64,000 bases of DNA from Muribaculaceae bacterium (GCA_017449785.1 JAFTFA010000115.1:1-64000); one strand, 5' to 3'. Shown: positions 17,738 to 25,537, counted from the stretch's first letter. A program made the numbers and translations. Notes: generated by a model from the sequence alone, not told the origin.

Positions 17738-19363
17738 TTATTCAATTCGCTTGCGGTGGATAAACTCTCGAGTCATACTCATGAGAGCTTTACGCTCCTC
17801 ACGGTTCACACCAATCCAGTAAATGACCAGACAGCTAGAAACAAAGCTAACCAAGCAAACAAGGATAAATCTCAAGATAGATGACGGCATCGTCATCATC
17901 AATACCAGTGGTGGGATGATCGCTATCGCCAAAACCTCGGCGCACTTGAGTAATACGTCATTGAGATATCTCTTCCAAGATATTTTAATCAAGTCCTTCA
18001 CCAAATAGAAACGGACAAAAATAAGGCCAAAATAAACGGCGATGAAAACAATATATGACCAGGTCGGGCCTCCACCCAATTTAAACGCTACCCAAGTGAG
18101 CGGGAACACCCAAAAACCACAAATGGTCATGATGATTTGATATTTCCTGATTTTTCCTGTGGCATACTGGGCCGTGACCAATGTATTACCCAACACTGTC
18201 ATCAGTGCTGACAAGAAGGTCAACCTCACGAAGGTGACAGAATAATCAGGCACAACTCCCAACCACAACCACAACAATTTTTCTGCTTCAAAACTAAAAG
18301 GTATCGCAAATAAAATGGTCAAGAAAAAAGAGAACTTTGCTCCCCTGCATACCAACTGATGCATCTGATACAGATTGTTAGCAGCATAACTCTTCGTAAT
18401 CTGCGGTTCGAGAGCAGTCATGAAATTGGCCACAAATTTAGCTGATAAGGCATTCACCTGACCAGCGATACCTCTAGCAGCGTTCAGCGTAACGCCAAAG
18501 TATATATTAACCAACAAATCAATTCCTTGAGTATTGAAAATCCAGGCGCTATCTCCAAAAAAACTCCATCCTGCAAAACCTGTCAATTCCTTCAACATTG
18601 GGACATTATACACGAAATGGTATCTACACTCTTCAAATTTCAAACGGCTGTAAGTGATATATATAATGGCCACAATAATTGAAGCGCATACAGAAAGAAT
18701 TGCATAAGTTTTAAGTTTATCAATGGGCGAGAAATATAGAGTACCAACTATCACGAGAGACAAGAACGCGTCAAAGATAGTCATATAAGCATACACCGAC
18801 ATCTTCTCATGAGACACAATTGCCGCTCCGTATGGAACTTTAACCAAGCCTATCATAAAACAGATAATGCTACTCCACATCACCCAATTGGCTGCATCTA
18901 ATCTCTCAGGGGGAATATTCATCTTATTGTTCAGGAACCAGAACCCCAATGTACTGCCAATAAGCAAAATACACAATGCTATTACTATCTGCACATTAAG
19001 CGAAGTAGAGAAAACCATATTGAGTTTCTTCATATCTCCGCGACCGAGCTCAAAGGTCAAATGCCTACTAATGGACTTTGTCAGCGACTTGGACAATAAT
19101 CCCATCATGGATATAACGCCGCCCACAGCGGTCCACACACCATAGTCGGTTACGCCGAGCGTCTGCAGGACAACCCTACTCGTAAATAAGCCGAGTAGGG
19201 TCATGAAAATCATGCGCAAATAGAGCACCAACGTATTCTTTGCAATACGTTTATTGCTGAATATTTCATTTTCAGGTGCCTTTCGCATGACGATAGGCGA
19301 TGAATTGTTCTCAGATAATGGCTGTTTTACAGATTCATCATCATTGCCTGAATTATTGATCAT
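17738..19363 (-). CDS. Polysaccharide flippase, Wzx/MATE-like
   Basis: 541 residues with about 12-14 hydrophobic helices spread along the chain after a polar N-terminus of ~40 residues. The opening block (ASRVVLQTLGVTDYG-like: TSRVVLQTLGVTDYGVW) is typical of oligosaccharide flippases of the MOP superfamily. It should translocate lipid-linked glycan across the inner membrane. AT-rich composition and location behind a NusG-like regulator fit a horizontally acquired surface-glycan locus. No polymerase or glycosyltransferase gene is adjacent, which is unusual. Confidence 0.88.
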   Translation of the reverse strand: MINNSGNDDESVKQPLSENNSSPIVMRKAPENEIFSNKRIAKNTLVLYLRMIFMTLLGLFTSRVVLQTLGVTDYGVWTAVGGVISMMGLLSKSLTKSISRHLTFELGRGDMKKLNMVFSTSLNVQIVIALCILLIGSTLGFWFLNNKMNIPPERLDAANWVMWSSIICFMIGLVKVPYGAAIVSHEKMSVYAYMTIFDAFLSLVIVGTLYFSPIDKLKTYAILSVCASIIVAIIYITYSRLKFEECRYHFVYNVPMLKELTGFAGWSFFGDSAWIFNTQGIDLLVNIYFGVTLNAARGIAGQVNALSAKFVANFMTALEPQITKSYAANNLYQMHQLVCRGAKFSFFLTILFAIPFSFEAEKLLWLWLGVVPDYSVTFVRLTFLSALMTVLGNTLVTAQYATGKIRKYQIIMTICGFWVFPLTWVAFKLGGGPTWSYIVFIAVYFGLIFVRFYLVKDLIKISWKRYLNDVLLKCAEVLAIAIIPPLVLMMTMPSSILRFILVCLVSFVSSCLVIYWIGVNREERKALMSMTREFIHRKRIE

Positions 19364-19398
19364 ATCGTAGTCGTTATAAAAGTCAAATGGAACTCACC

Positions 19399-20424
19399 TT
19401 ACTGGCAAGAAAACTGGTGGAGCGTGGTGACGATGAGGCTGCGCTTGCGGTCGTGGGGGGTGAGGGCCCAGGTGTCGACGATGGCTTGAGCCTGGCGACG
19501 CAGGTCATCGTCGCCGGTGGCGGCGAACATGAAGGCGAGCTGCCAGGCGCGCTGGGTGTCACTCTTGATGCGCGGCAGCAGGTTCACGCATCGGACACGC
19601 CACTGTGCGGCATGGGTCGTGTCATTCAGTGAGGCATAGCTCATGAGCATCAGCGTGGCATGCTGGCTGGCGATGTTGACGGTCGCGGGCTGCAGGGCCT
19701 CAAATCGGCCTGTGAAAACTGTCATTGCTGCGATGTCGTCGGTCGTCAAGCCGTAGCCGTCAACGGCTCCGCGACTGTGGCGCAGGGCCTGGATGGCACG
19801 CGGCAGGTGGGACTCAAACTTGCGATAAGGATGGCGATTGCCTTTACCAAATTGCAGGATGCGGATGTATTGCGGCCCGATGTCGGGCGTGGCCACCAGG
19901 AACAGGTTACCGACTGCCATGAGCACCTTGCCGCCGCTGCGTCCCTGGCTGCATTGCAACGTGCCGCACATGCCGTCGAAATCCCCGCCGACGATCTGCA
20001 CCTTGTCGCCCTCCTCCAGATCAACCATGTCGATGGGATAGCAGGGCAACTCGTTGGCATAGGCGCGGGCGATGGCCATGAAGCTGGCCATCTCATCGTC
20101 ACTGATGGTCATGTAACGGTGTTGCCCCGGAGTATTGTCGGGATGAGGCAGCAGCCACAACGACTCCATCGCCGACTTGATTTCCATCAAGCCAGCAAAA
20201 CTGTCGCGCACGAAGATGTAATTCCCCATCAATTTCTTGCGCCTCATGGCGGGAGCCCCGAACAGCGTCGTGCGCTTCACACAATAGGGCAAGAAATACT
20301 TGACAGGGGCCATACTCTGGCGCTGCCTCGATGCCGACAAGGCATCAAATTGCCGCTCCAGGCTCTCGATGCTGTCTTTGGCACTGAGGACATACCACTG
20401 TTGAGTCTCGCTCTCGATTGTCAT
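19399..20424 (-). CDS. NusG-like transcription antiterminator, UpxY type
   Basis: About 341 residues from the ATG at 20424; a TTG at 20436 in the same frame lies inside a terminator T-run and is rejected as start. The N-terminal NGN domain (~5-115, QQWYVLSAKDSIESLERQ ... GNYIFVRDSF) is followed by a KOW-like segment (DLEEGDKVQIVGGDFDG, ~133-149). A further ~170 helical residues are beyond the usual NusG length. In Bacteroides, UpxY paralogs prevent premature termination within their own capsule operon. This gene heads flippase, SDR and ThDP genes on the same strand (35 bp to the flippase), so the same role is expected. Confidence 0.85.
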   Translation of the reverse strand: MTIESETQQWYVLSAKDSIESLERQFDALSASRQRQSMAPVKYFLPYCVKRTTLFGAPAMRRKKLMGNYIFVRDSFAGLMEIKSAMESLWLLPHPDNTPGQHRYMTISDDEMASFMAIARAYANELPCYPIDMVDLEEGDKVQIVGGDFDGMCGTLQCSQGRSGGKVLMAVGNLFLVATPDIGPQYIRILQFGKGNRHPYRKFESHLPRAIQALRHSRGAVDGYGLTTDDIAAMTVFTGRFEALQPATVNIASQHATLMLMSYASLNDTTHAAQWRVRCVNLLPRIKSDTQRAWQLAFMFAATGDDDLRRQAQAIVDTWALTPHDRKRSLIVTTLHQFSCQ

Positions 20425-20434
20425 CACTGGGTAC

Positions 20435-20470
20435 AAAAAACCATGACGAGGAATAGCTAATTCCTTGTCA
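20435..20470 (-). terminator. Leader terminator/attenuator before the NusG-like gene
   Basis: On the minus strand, TGACAAGGAAT (20470-20460) pairs with ATTCCTCGTCA (20454-20444) across a 5-nt loop, with one G-U pair. Three nucleotides later comes a six-T run (20440-20435). This is an intrinsic terminator placed after the promoter and 11 nt before the start codon at 20424. A terminator inside the leader of an antitermination protein gene points to attenuation control. Confidence 0.8.
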
Positions 20471-20534
20471 TATAATTATTTACAGCTGCTAATGTAGCTG
20501 ACTTGGGAAAAAATCTATCCATTTTAACCCAACA

Positions 20535-20573
20535 TTAGTTCCCATCTTGCACCATGCAATGGCACGGGACTAA
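20535..20573 (-). other. 5'-end leader hairpin
   Basis: TTAGT-CCC (20535-20543, one bulged T) pairs with GGGACTAA (20566-20573), enclosing CCAT-GCA-ATGG (20552-20562). With the predicted promoter at 20580-20610, transcription would begin at about this point, so the hairpin would form the very 5' end of the mRNA. NusG paralogs such as LoaP bind leader hairpins, so this could be a recruitment site. Confidence 0.5.
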
Positions 20574-20579
20574 TCGCAA

Positions 20580-20610
20580 CAAAGGTAACAACACTCAACG
20601 ACATGGCAAA
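20580..20610 (-). promoter_or_regulatory. Promoter of the NusG-like/flippase/SDR/ThDP operon
   Basis: On the minus strand TTTG (20610-20607), a 19-nt spacer and TACCTTTG (20587-20580): an exact consensus match. It points toward the NusG-like gene, so the present orientation would be ON. Confidence 0.75.
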
Positions 20611-20636
20611 ATATTTTCCCAACAATTTTCCCAAGT

Positions 20637-20922
20637 TACAACAGACCCGCTCCAAGACATCCTCATAAGCACAACCAGATCAATTACTTACATTCGAGTT
20701 AGTCGGGAAATGATAGTTTTTTGACCTACTTTCATTTTCTTGTCCAGGGGAGCCGGCAACTGAAAAATCTGAGAAGCCTGGTCTCTCGCTTTACCGCTAA
20801 ATTATGAACGTTGGCGTCTGTGCCATAGTTATTCAGGTGCGGGACCCTTGCACACAATTTCTTATAATTTGTGACTTTGCGAGAAATTCGCGTGACTTGA
20901 CGAGAGATTCCGTATGGATACG
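20637..20922. other. Intergenic region between the polysaccharide locus and the tRNA operon
   Basis: No recognisable gene. A 64-codon open frame on the minus strand at 20732-20926 has no family resemblance and runs into the terminator of the tRNA/rpsT unit, so it is not called. Confidence 0.5.
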
Positions 20923-20954
20923 ACAAAAAGCGCTAGACGCGGACGTTAGCGCTT
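20923..20954 (-). terminator. Terminator of the tRNA-Glu/rpsT/tRNA-Glu operon
   Basis: AAGCGCTA (20928-20935) and TAGCGCTT (20947-20954) form a perfect 8-bp stem, followed on the minus strand by TTTTTG. It lies 8 bp after the second tRNA-Glu. Confidence 0.85.
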
Positions 20955-20961
20955 GGGAAGG

Positions 20962-21033
20962 TAGCCCATAGCAGAATCGAACTGCTCTTTCAAGAATGAA
21001 AATCTTGCGTCCTAGCCGATAGACGAATGGGCC
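20962..21033 (-). tRNA. tRNA-Glu (anticodon TTC), copy 2
   Basis: 72 nt on the minus strand starting GGCCCATTCG. The acceptor stem GGCCCAT/ATGGGCT has a terminal G-U pair. The anticodon stem CAAGA/TCTTG encloses TTTTCAT with anticodon TTC, and the T arm AGCAG-TTCGATT-CTGCT is intact. The 3' CCA is not encoded. The sequence is identical to the copy at 21379-21450, and it follows rpsT in the same transcription unit. Confidence 0.95.
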
Positions 21034-21080
21034 GAACCTTAGCTGAACACGGCACCCTGCAGGGCACCACGGCTGATTTC

Positions 21081-21341
21081 TCAGGCCTTGTTCAGCTTGT
21101 TGATGTGCTGAGCGAGCTTCGACTTCAGGTTAGCAGCCTTGTTCTTGCTGATCACGTTCTTGCCAGCAAGCTTGTCAAGCATAGCGGTCACCTTGGGGAG
21201 AGCCTCGGCGGCTTCCTTGGCGTCGGTCATCTTGCGGATGTTGCGCACAGCGTTGCGCATGGTCTTGCTGTAATAACGGTTGCGAAGACGGCGGGTCTCG
21301 CTCTGACGGATTCTCTTAATAGCTGATTTATGGTTTGCCAT
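21081..21341 (-). CDS. rpsT: 30S ribosomal protein S20
   Basis: 86 residues, normal length, strongly basic. The family N-terminus [18 protein letters not shown] and the C-terminal [15 protein letters not shown] are clear. It binds 16S rRNA at the base of the small subunit body. Unusually, it is sandwiched between two identical tRNA-Glu genes transcribed in the same direction, so the transcript must be cut on both sides by tRNA processing. Confidence 0.98.
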   Translation of the reverse strand: MANHKSAIKRIRQSETRRLRNRYYSKTMRNAVRNIRKMTDAKEAAEALPKVTAMLDKLAGKNVISKNKAANLKSKLAQHINKLNKA

Positions 21342-21378
21342 AATTTAATATAAAACTTTGATTTTTAGATGATAATAG

Positions 21379-21450
21379 TAGCCCATAGCAGAATCGAACT
21401 GCTCTTTCAAGAATGAAAATCTTGCGTCCTAGCCGATAGACGAATGGGCC
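21379..21450 (-). tRNA. tRNA-Glu (anticodon TTC), copy 1
   Basis: 72 nt, minus strand, same sequence as the copy at 20962-21033, with a complete cloverleaf and no encoded CCA. It is the first gene after the promoter at 21482-21512. Confidence 0.95.
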
Positions 21451-21481
21451 ATCATGCGGGATTTTTCCGCAAAAGCGACTG

Positions 21482-21512
21482 CAAAATTAGCACTATTTTT
21501 TGAATTGACAAA
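21482..21512 (-). promoter_or_regulatory. Promoter of the tRNA-Glu/rpsT/tRNA-Glu operon
   Basis: On the minus strand TTTG (21512-21509), a 19-nt spacer and TAATTTTG (21489-21482), an exact consensus match 31 bp before the first tRNA. Confidence 0.8.
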
Positions 21513-21597
21513 ATTTAACCTCGCCAAAAGCGCAAAAAGTTGCGTTTTTCGGCATTTTTATGGTTCATGATTGCCAAATAATGAGTAAATTAGCGGC

Positions 21598-22323
21598 ATG
21601 TATGAGAAACTGAGGGGTATCGTCTTGAATACCATCCGCTATAGCGACAAGCACAACATCGTGCACATCTACACCGATGGGCGCGGGCTGATGTCGTTTG
21701 CCGTGCCACAGGGCAAGACCCACGCGGCGCGAATGCGCAACGCGATGCTCATGCCCCTGTCGCTCATCGACCTGGAAGCCGGCGTGCGCAGCGGCCACGA
21801 TCTGGCCATGCTGCGCGAGGTTCGCCGCAACTATCCGCTGGCAACCCTCTACAGTGACCCGGTAAAGAATGCCGTCGCCCTGTTCATCAGCGAGTTGCTC
21901 ACCCACGTCATCCAGGAGCCCGAGGGCAACGATCCGCTGTTCCGCTACATCGAGCAGTCGGTACAGCTGCTGGAGCAGATGCCCGGCCAGATCGCCAACT
22001 TCCACATCTGCTTCCTCTACCACCTGGGAGCCCACCTGGGCATCCAGCCCAACGTCGAGAGCTACCGCCAGGGATACTGGTTTGACATGACCGACGGCGT
22101 GTTTGTCCCCGCTGCGGTCCGTGGCCACAGCCACTTGCAGCCCGCCGAGGCACAGGTCATCCACCTGCTGTCGCGCATGACGTTCAGTAACATGACGGTC
22201 TTCCGCTTCAACCGCGAGGAGCGCAACCGCATGCTCGATGTCATCATCAGCTACTACCGCCTGCACAATGCCGCCATCGGCACCCTGCGCTCCCCCGACA
22301 TCCTCAAGCAACTGTTCGTCTAG
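21598..22323 (+). CDS. recO: DNA repair protein RecO
   Basis: 241 residues, normal length. An N-terminal OB fold (MYEKLRGIVLNTIRYSDKHNIVHIYT) is followed by the helical RecO domain. It loads RecA on SSB-coated single-stranded DNA with RecR. The zinc-type cysteines found in some RecO proteins are absent, as is common in Bacteroidales. It is convergent with the TPM/lemA operon and separated from it by a terminator. Confidence 0.92.
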   Translation: MYEKLRGIVLNTIRYSDKHNIVHIYTDGRGLMSFAVPQGKTHAARMRNAMLMPLSLIDLEAGVRSGHDLAMLREVRRNYPLATLYSDPVKNAVALFISELLTHVIQEPEGNDPLFRYIEQSVQLLEQMPGQIANFHICFLYHLGAHLGIQPNVESYRQGYWFDMTDGVFVPAAVRGHSHLQPAEAQVIHLLSRMTFSNMTVFRFNREERNRMLDVIISYYRLHNAAIGTLRSPDILKQLFV

Positions 22324-22331
22324 AATACTCA

Positions 22332-22371
22332 TTAAGGGCCTTAAAGACCTCATGGTCCTTAAAACCCTTAA
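22332..22371. terminator. Bidirectional terminator between recO and the TPM gene
   Basis: A long, nearly perfect nested hairpin: TTAAGGG (22332-22338) with CCCTTAA (22365-22371), enclosing TTAA-A-GACC / GGTC-C-TTAA around a TCAT loop. Confidence 0.8.
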
Positions 22372-22400
22372 CGATTGAATATCTTCTCGCGAGAGCGGGG

Positions 22401-23210
22401 TTACCAGCTGCCGCCGCCACCGCCGCCGCCGAAGGAGCCACCGCCGAATCCTCCCCAGCCGCCGCCACCGAAGGAGCCGCCACCGCCCCATGAGGAGCCG
22501 CCGCGTCCCCAGTCGCTGCCGCTGGTGAAGATGATGGGTCCGCCCCACGTGCCAGTGTCACCGTTGTTGCGATGGCCGCCGCCACCGCCCGTGCCACTGC
22601 TCATGCTCTTGTAGATAATCCAGGCCAGGAGCAAGAAGAAAAAGATGGTAAACAACACATCTGCCAGGGTCATTTCTTCGGCCTGGGCATAATCCTCCTC
22701 ATTGTATTCGCCGATAGCCAGATCGCGAACGACCTGGGCACCAGCCCACACGCCGTCGAGATAGTTGTTCTCCTTGAAGTAGGGGATCATTTCCTGATTG
22801 ACGATGCGCGTGCTGGTAGCGTCGGTAATGGCACCCTCCAAGCCATAGCCCGGGGCAATGAAGGCTTCACCCTTGCTGTCCTCGGTCTTGGGCTTGATGA
22901 GAATGACAACGCCGTTGTTGTTACCCTTCTTGCCGACGCCCCACTGTTCGCCGATGCTGTAGGCCATCCAGGCCTTGTCCATACCGCCGAAGTCGTTCAT
23001 CGTGACCACACAGATCTGGTTGCTGGTCTCCATAGCAATCCTCTCGAGAGAGTCTTCCAGCCACTGGCAATCGCCCAGGATGCCCGCAAAGTCGTTGACC
23101 AGCCGGGGCGGTTCGGGACGTGCCGGCACCTGCGCCGTCACTATCATTGAGGTGAGGCACAGCAGCATGGCCAGCATCATGTGGCGCAATGTCTTACTCC
23201 TGGTTGACAT
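22401..23210 (-). CDS. TPM-domain protein with glycine-rich tail (YgcG-like)
   Basis: About 269 residues from the ATG at 23210, 4 bp after the stop of the gene before it. A signal peptide (HMMLAMLLCLTSMIVTAQ) is followed by a TPM (TLP18.3/Psb32/MOLO) domain (~45-175, LVNDFAGILGD ... NNGVVILIKPK ... GYGLEGAITD). One transmembrane helix follows (DVLFTIFFFLLLAWIIY). The tail is rich in Gly/Ser/Trp and ends GGGGGGGSW. The domain should sit in the periplasm with the glycine-rich tail in the cytoplasm. YgcG-type proteins commonly pair with LemA; their biochemical role is unresolved. Confidence 0.88.
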   Translation of the reverse strand: MSTRSKTLRHMMLAMLLCLTSMIVTAQVPARPEPPRLVNDFAGILGDCQWLEDSLERIAMETSNQICVVTMNDFGGMDKAWMAYSIGEQWGVGKKGNNNGVVILIKPKTEDSKGEAFIAPGYGLEGAITDATSTRIVNQEMIPYFKENNYLDGVWAGAQVVRDLAIGEYNEEDYAQAEEMTLADVLFTIFFFLLLAWIIYKSMSSGTGGGGGHRNNGDTGTWGGPIIFTSGSDWGRGGSSWGGGGSFGGGGWGGFGGGSFGGGGGGGSW

Positions 23211-23214
23211 AGTC

Positions 23215-23685
23215 CTAATCGTTGTGATCATCGTGTTCGTCATCGTCACCGTCGTCAAAGGTGACCTCGTTGCTTAACTCATTCTCATCGTCGCGCTCCC
23301 CCGGAAAATAATGGGACAGACGCTCCCCCATGTGGGCGATAATCGTGCACAAGCCGTCAACTGGCCTGCCCGCCTTGAGGAAACGGGTCAATTCCTCGAC
23401 CTCGCTGTCCCAAAAACCCTCGGGCACCACCTCGTTGATTCCCGTGTCACCCAGGATGGCCAGCTTGCGGTCATCGTAGGCGACAAAAATCAGCACGGCA
23501 TTACGCCGCTTGGTGGTGTAGAGGTGCAAGCGGTTGAAGGTCTTGACGGCGCGTTTCATCACGTCGCCGCGACACCGAGGCGTCACGTGGACGCAGATTT
23601 CGCCCGTCGTGTGACGCTCGGCTTCGGTGATAGCGGCAGCGATGCGACGCTGTCCCTCACTGGGGATGAAATCGGCAAGTGCCAT
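23215..23685 (-). CDS. TPM-domain protein without signal peptide
   Basis: 156 residues. A single TPM domain (ERHTTGEICVHVTPRC ... NAVLIFVAYDDRKLAILGDTGINE) ends in an acidic tail rich in Asp, Glu and His. There is no signal peptide or membrane segment, so it may be cytoplasmic. The second gene of the lemA-TPM-TPM operon, it starts 5 bp after lemA. Confidence 0.87.
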   Translation of the reverse strand: MALADFIPSEGQRRIAAAITEAERHTTGEICVHVTPRCRGDVMKRAVKTFNRLHLYTTKRRNAVLIFVAYDDRKLAILGDTGINEVVPEGFWDSEVEELTRFLKAGRPVDGLCTIIAHMGERLSHYFPGERDDENELSNEVTFDDGDDDEHDDHND

Positions 23686-23690
23686 CGCGA

Positions 23691-24299
23691 TTACTTGCCC
23701 TCGCTGGTGCCAAAGTCCACCTTCGGTGCCTTGTCAGCACCTTCCTGGGCCTGGAAGTAAGGCTTCTCGCCGAAATTGAAGATGCCGGCGATGATGTTGG
23801 TCGGGAAGGTGCGGCGCTTGGTGTTGTACTCTCGTGCTATCTCGTTGAACTTGTTGCGCTCAACGGCAATGCGGTTCTCGGTGCCCTCCAGCTGGTTCTG
23901 CAACTCCAGGAAGTTCTGGTTGGCCTTCAGGTCAGGATAACTCTCGCTCACGGCGATCAGTCGGCTCAAGGCACTGGTCACTTCACCCTGTGCGGCCTGA
24001 TACTTCTGCAGGTCCTCGGGGGTCATGTTAGTGGGGTCGATGGTGACCTTGGTGGCGTTGGCGCGGGCCTCGATCACGCCCTCCAGGGTTTCCTGCTCGT
24101 GCTTGGCATAGCCCTTGACAGTCTCTACCAGGTTGGGAATCAGATCAGCGCGACGTTGATACACATTCTCCACGTTGGCCCATGCGGTCTCAACACCCTC
24201 CTGTGATTTCACCAGGCCGTTATAGCCGTTCTTGACCCAGCCAAACAATGCAATGGCGATAACGCCAAGGACAATAAGTCCGATACATCCTTTCTTCAT
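23691..24299 (-). CDS. lemA: LemA family membrane protein
   Basis: 202 residues. An N-terminal membrane segment (CIGLIVLGVIAIALFGWV) is followed by the LemA helical bundle: YNGLVKSQEGVETAWANVENVYQRR-like start, LIPNLVETVKGYAKHE, and FNEIAREYNTKRRTFPTNI. The function is not settled. The conserved order lemA, TPM, YgcG is seen in many Bacteroidota. A -7 element TAAATTTG lies at 24358-24351, upstream of the gene. Confidence 0.93.
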   Translation of the reverse strand: MKKGCIGLIVLGVIAIALFGWVKNGYNGLVKSQEGVETAWANVENVYQRRADLIPNLVETVKGYAKHEQETLEGVIEARANATKVTIDPTNMTPEDLQKYQAAQGEVTSALSRLIAVSESYPDLKANQNFLELQNQLEGTENRIAVERNKFNEIAREYNTKRRTFPTNIIAGIFNFGEKPYFQAQEGADKAPKVDFGTSEGK

Positions 24300-24440
24300 T
24301 TTCTTGTTCTATTTAAGTTGATTTAGGTGAATAATTTTCTCTACAAATCGCAAATTTACATATTTCTCTGCAATCTACTGCAACATCCATGCCATTTTTT
24401 ATCATCCCCCATTTTTTTGATCTCAAGCACCCGTAAAGTC

Positions 24441-24473
24441 GGCGTGCCCTCACCCGTGAAGCGGGGACACGCC
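24441..24473 (-). terminator. Possible terminator after the SUMF1-like gene
   Basis: GGCGTG-CCC (24441-24449) pairs with GGG-A-CACGCC (24464-24473) with one bulge. The U tract on the minus strand is poor, so this is tentative. Confidence 0.35.
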
Positions 24474-24521
24474 TTCCTGCAAATGCTTATTCTGAAAATA
24501 CTATTCTATTGGCCTCTTAAC

Positions 24522-25526
24522 TCACAGCGCCAGACGCAGGCCGATGCCGTAGCTGCGATAGGTGGGAATCACGCCGTTGCGGAACGACACGCGGCAAAAC
24601 CACTCGTCAAAGTACCAACTGCCGCCGCGATAGACACGCGTCGTGCCCGTCGCAGGGCCCTCGGGATCGACTTGTGCCTCGGCGTCATAGTCGCCGAACC
24701 AGTCCTCACACCACTCGTGCACGTTGCCGCTCATGTCAAAGAGCATCAACTCGTTGGGGTTGCGTGTGGCCACGTCATGGGGACCGTAGGATCCAGGCCC
24801 CCTCAGTTGCCACGAGTCGTTATAGGAGTACCATGCCACGGCCGACGGCTCGTCATCGCCGGCATACTTGTAGCCCTCGCTCTGATTGCCACCACGGGCA
24901 GCAAATTCCCACTCGGCCTCGGTCGGCAGGCGGAAGGCCCTGCCCGTCAAAGCATTCAGGCGGGTAATGAAGTCCTGGCATTCCTGCCAGGTCACCTGCT
25001 CGACAGGCTTTTTGCTGCCGGTGAAATAGCTGGGGTTATCCTCCATCACTGCTTGCCACAAGGCTTGGGTGACCTCGGTCTGGCCGATGTAATAGGACGA
25101 CAAGGTCACCTGGTGCACAGGCTTCTCGCGGTCGATCGGGTCATTGCCCTGCTCGGGAGTAGCACCCATCATGAAGGTGCCGCCCTCGACAGGAACCATC
25201 ACAAATGTCACCCCGTTGACATCAATCTCCACCAACTCTGATTCCTCCTCGATGGGAGCCAGCTCGGTGCCGCTCAGCAGGTGGTTGATCAGTGCCGTCA
25301 CGTCCGAGATATTCACGTGCCCGTCGGCATTCACATCCATCACGGGATTGCTATCGTCGATTTGACCACCCAGCAGCCCATTGATCAGCGCCGTGACATC
25401 CGAGATGTTCACCCGCCCGTCATCGTTGACATCTCCACGCTGGGCTGCCGCCAGCTGGAGCGGCAAGAACAGCATCAGAAATGCCAGCAACGGGAACCGC
25501 AGAAAAATATTGATCCGTTTCATCAT
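24522..25526 (-). CDS. Secreted SUMF1/FGE-sulfatase-fold protein with N-terminal dockerin-like repeats
   Basis: 334 residues. A signal peptide (~1-29) is followed by two dockerin-like repeats (RGDVNDDGRVNISDVTALI and DVNADGHVNISDVTALI, ~30-88), then an FGE-sulfatase domain (~105-334: EGGTFMMGATPEQG, LPTEAEWEFAARGG, DMSGNVHEWCEDWF, RVYRGGSW). In true formylglycine-generating enzymes two cysteines near the C-terminus are catalytic. Only one (in FCRVSFRNG) is seen here, so a binding or other role is more likely than sulfatase activation. The repeats are at the N-terminus, whereas in the other ten tagged proteins of the window they are C-terminal. It follows the UGSC-family gene by 11 bp, in one operon. 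Confidence 0.88.
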   Translation of the reverse strand: MMKRINIFLRFPLLAFLMLFLPLQLAAAQRGDVNDDGRVNISDVTALINGLLGGQIDDSNPVMDVNADGHVNISDVTALINHLLSGTELAPIEEESELVEIDVNGVTFVMVPVEGGTFMMGATPEQGNDPIDREKPVHQVTLSSYYIGQTEVTQALWQAVMEDNPSYFTGSKKPVEQVTWQECQDFITRLNALTGRAFRLPTEAEWEFAARGGNQSEGYKYAGDDEPSAVAWYSYNDSWQLRGPGSYGPHDVATRNPNELMLFDMSGNVHEWCEDWFGDYDAEAQVDPEGPATGTTRVYRGGSWYFDEWFCRVSFRNGVIPTYRSYGIGLRLAL

Positions 25527-25537
25527 GATACAGTCAG

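Larger units (their letters stand above)
20501..20636. repeat. 11-bp inverted repeats bracketing the promoter
   Basis: ACTTGGGAAAA at 20501-20511 and its exact reverse complement TTTTCCCAAGT at 20626-20636 bracket a 114-bp segment that contains the only consensus promoter of the polysaccharide locus. A partial third copy (TTTTCCCAAC) lies at 20614-20623. In Bacteroides, capsule promoters are flipped by recombinases between inverted repeats. The arms here are shorter than Mpi-type sites and similar in length to fimS sites. Confidence 0.55.

Noticed and set aside
20732..20926. A 64-codon open frame upstream of the NusG-like locus
   Set aside because: No family resemblance, and it ends inside the terminator of the tRNA/rpsT operon; read as chance open frame.
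24522..25526. Formylglycine-generating enzyme for sulfatases
   Set aside because: Only one of the two catalytic cysteines is visible and no sulfatase gene is in the window.
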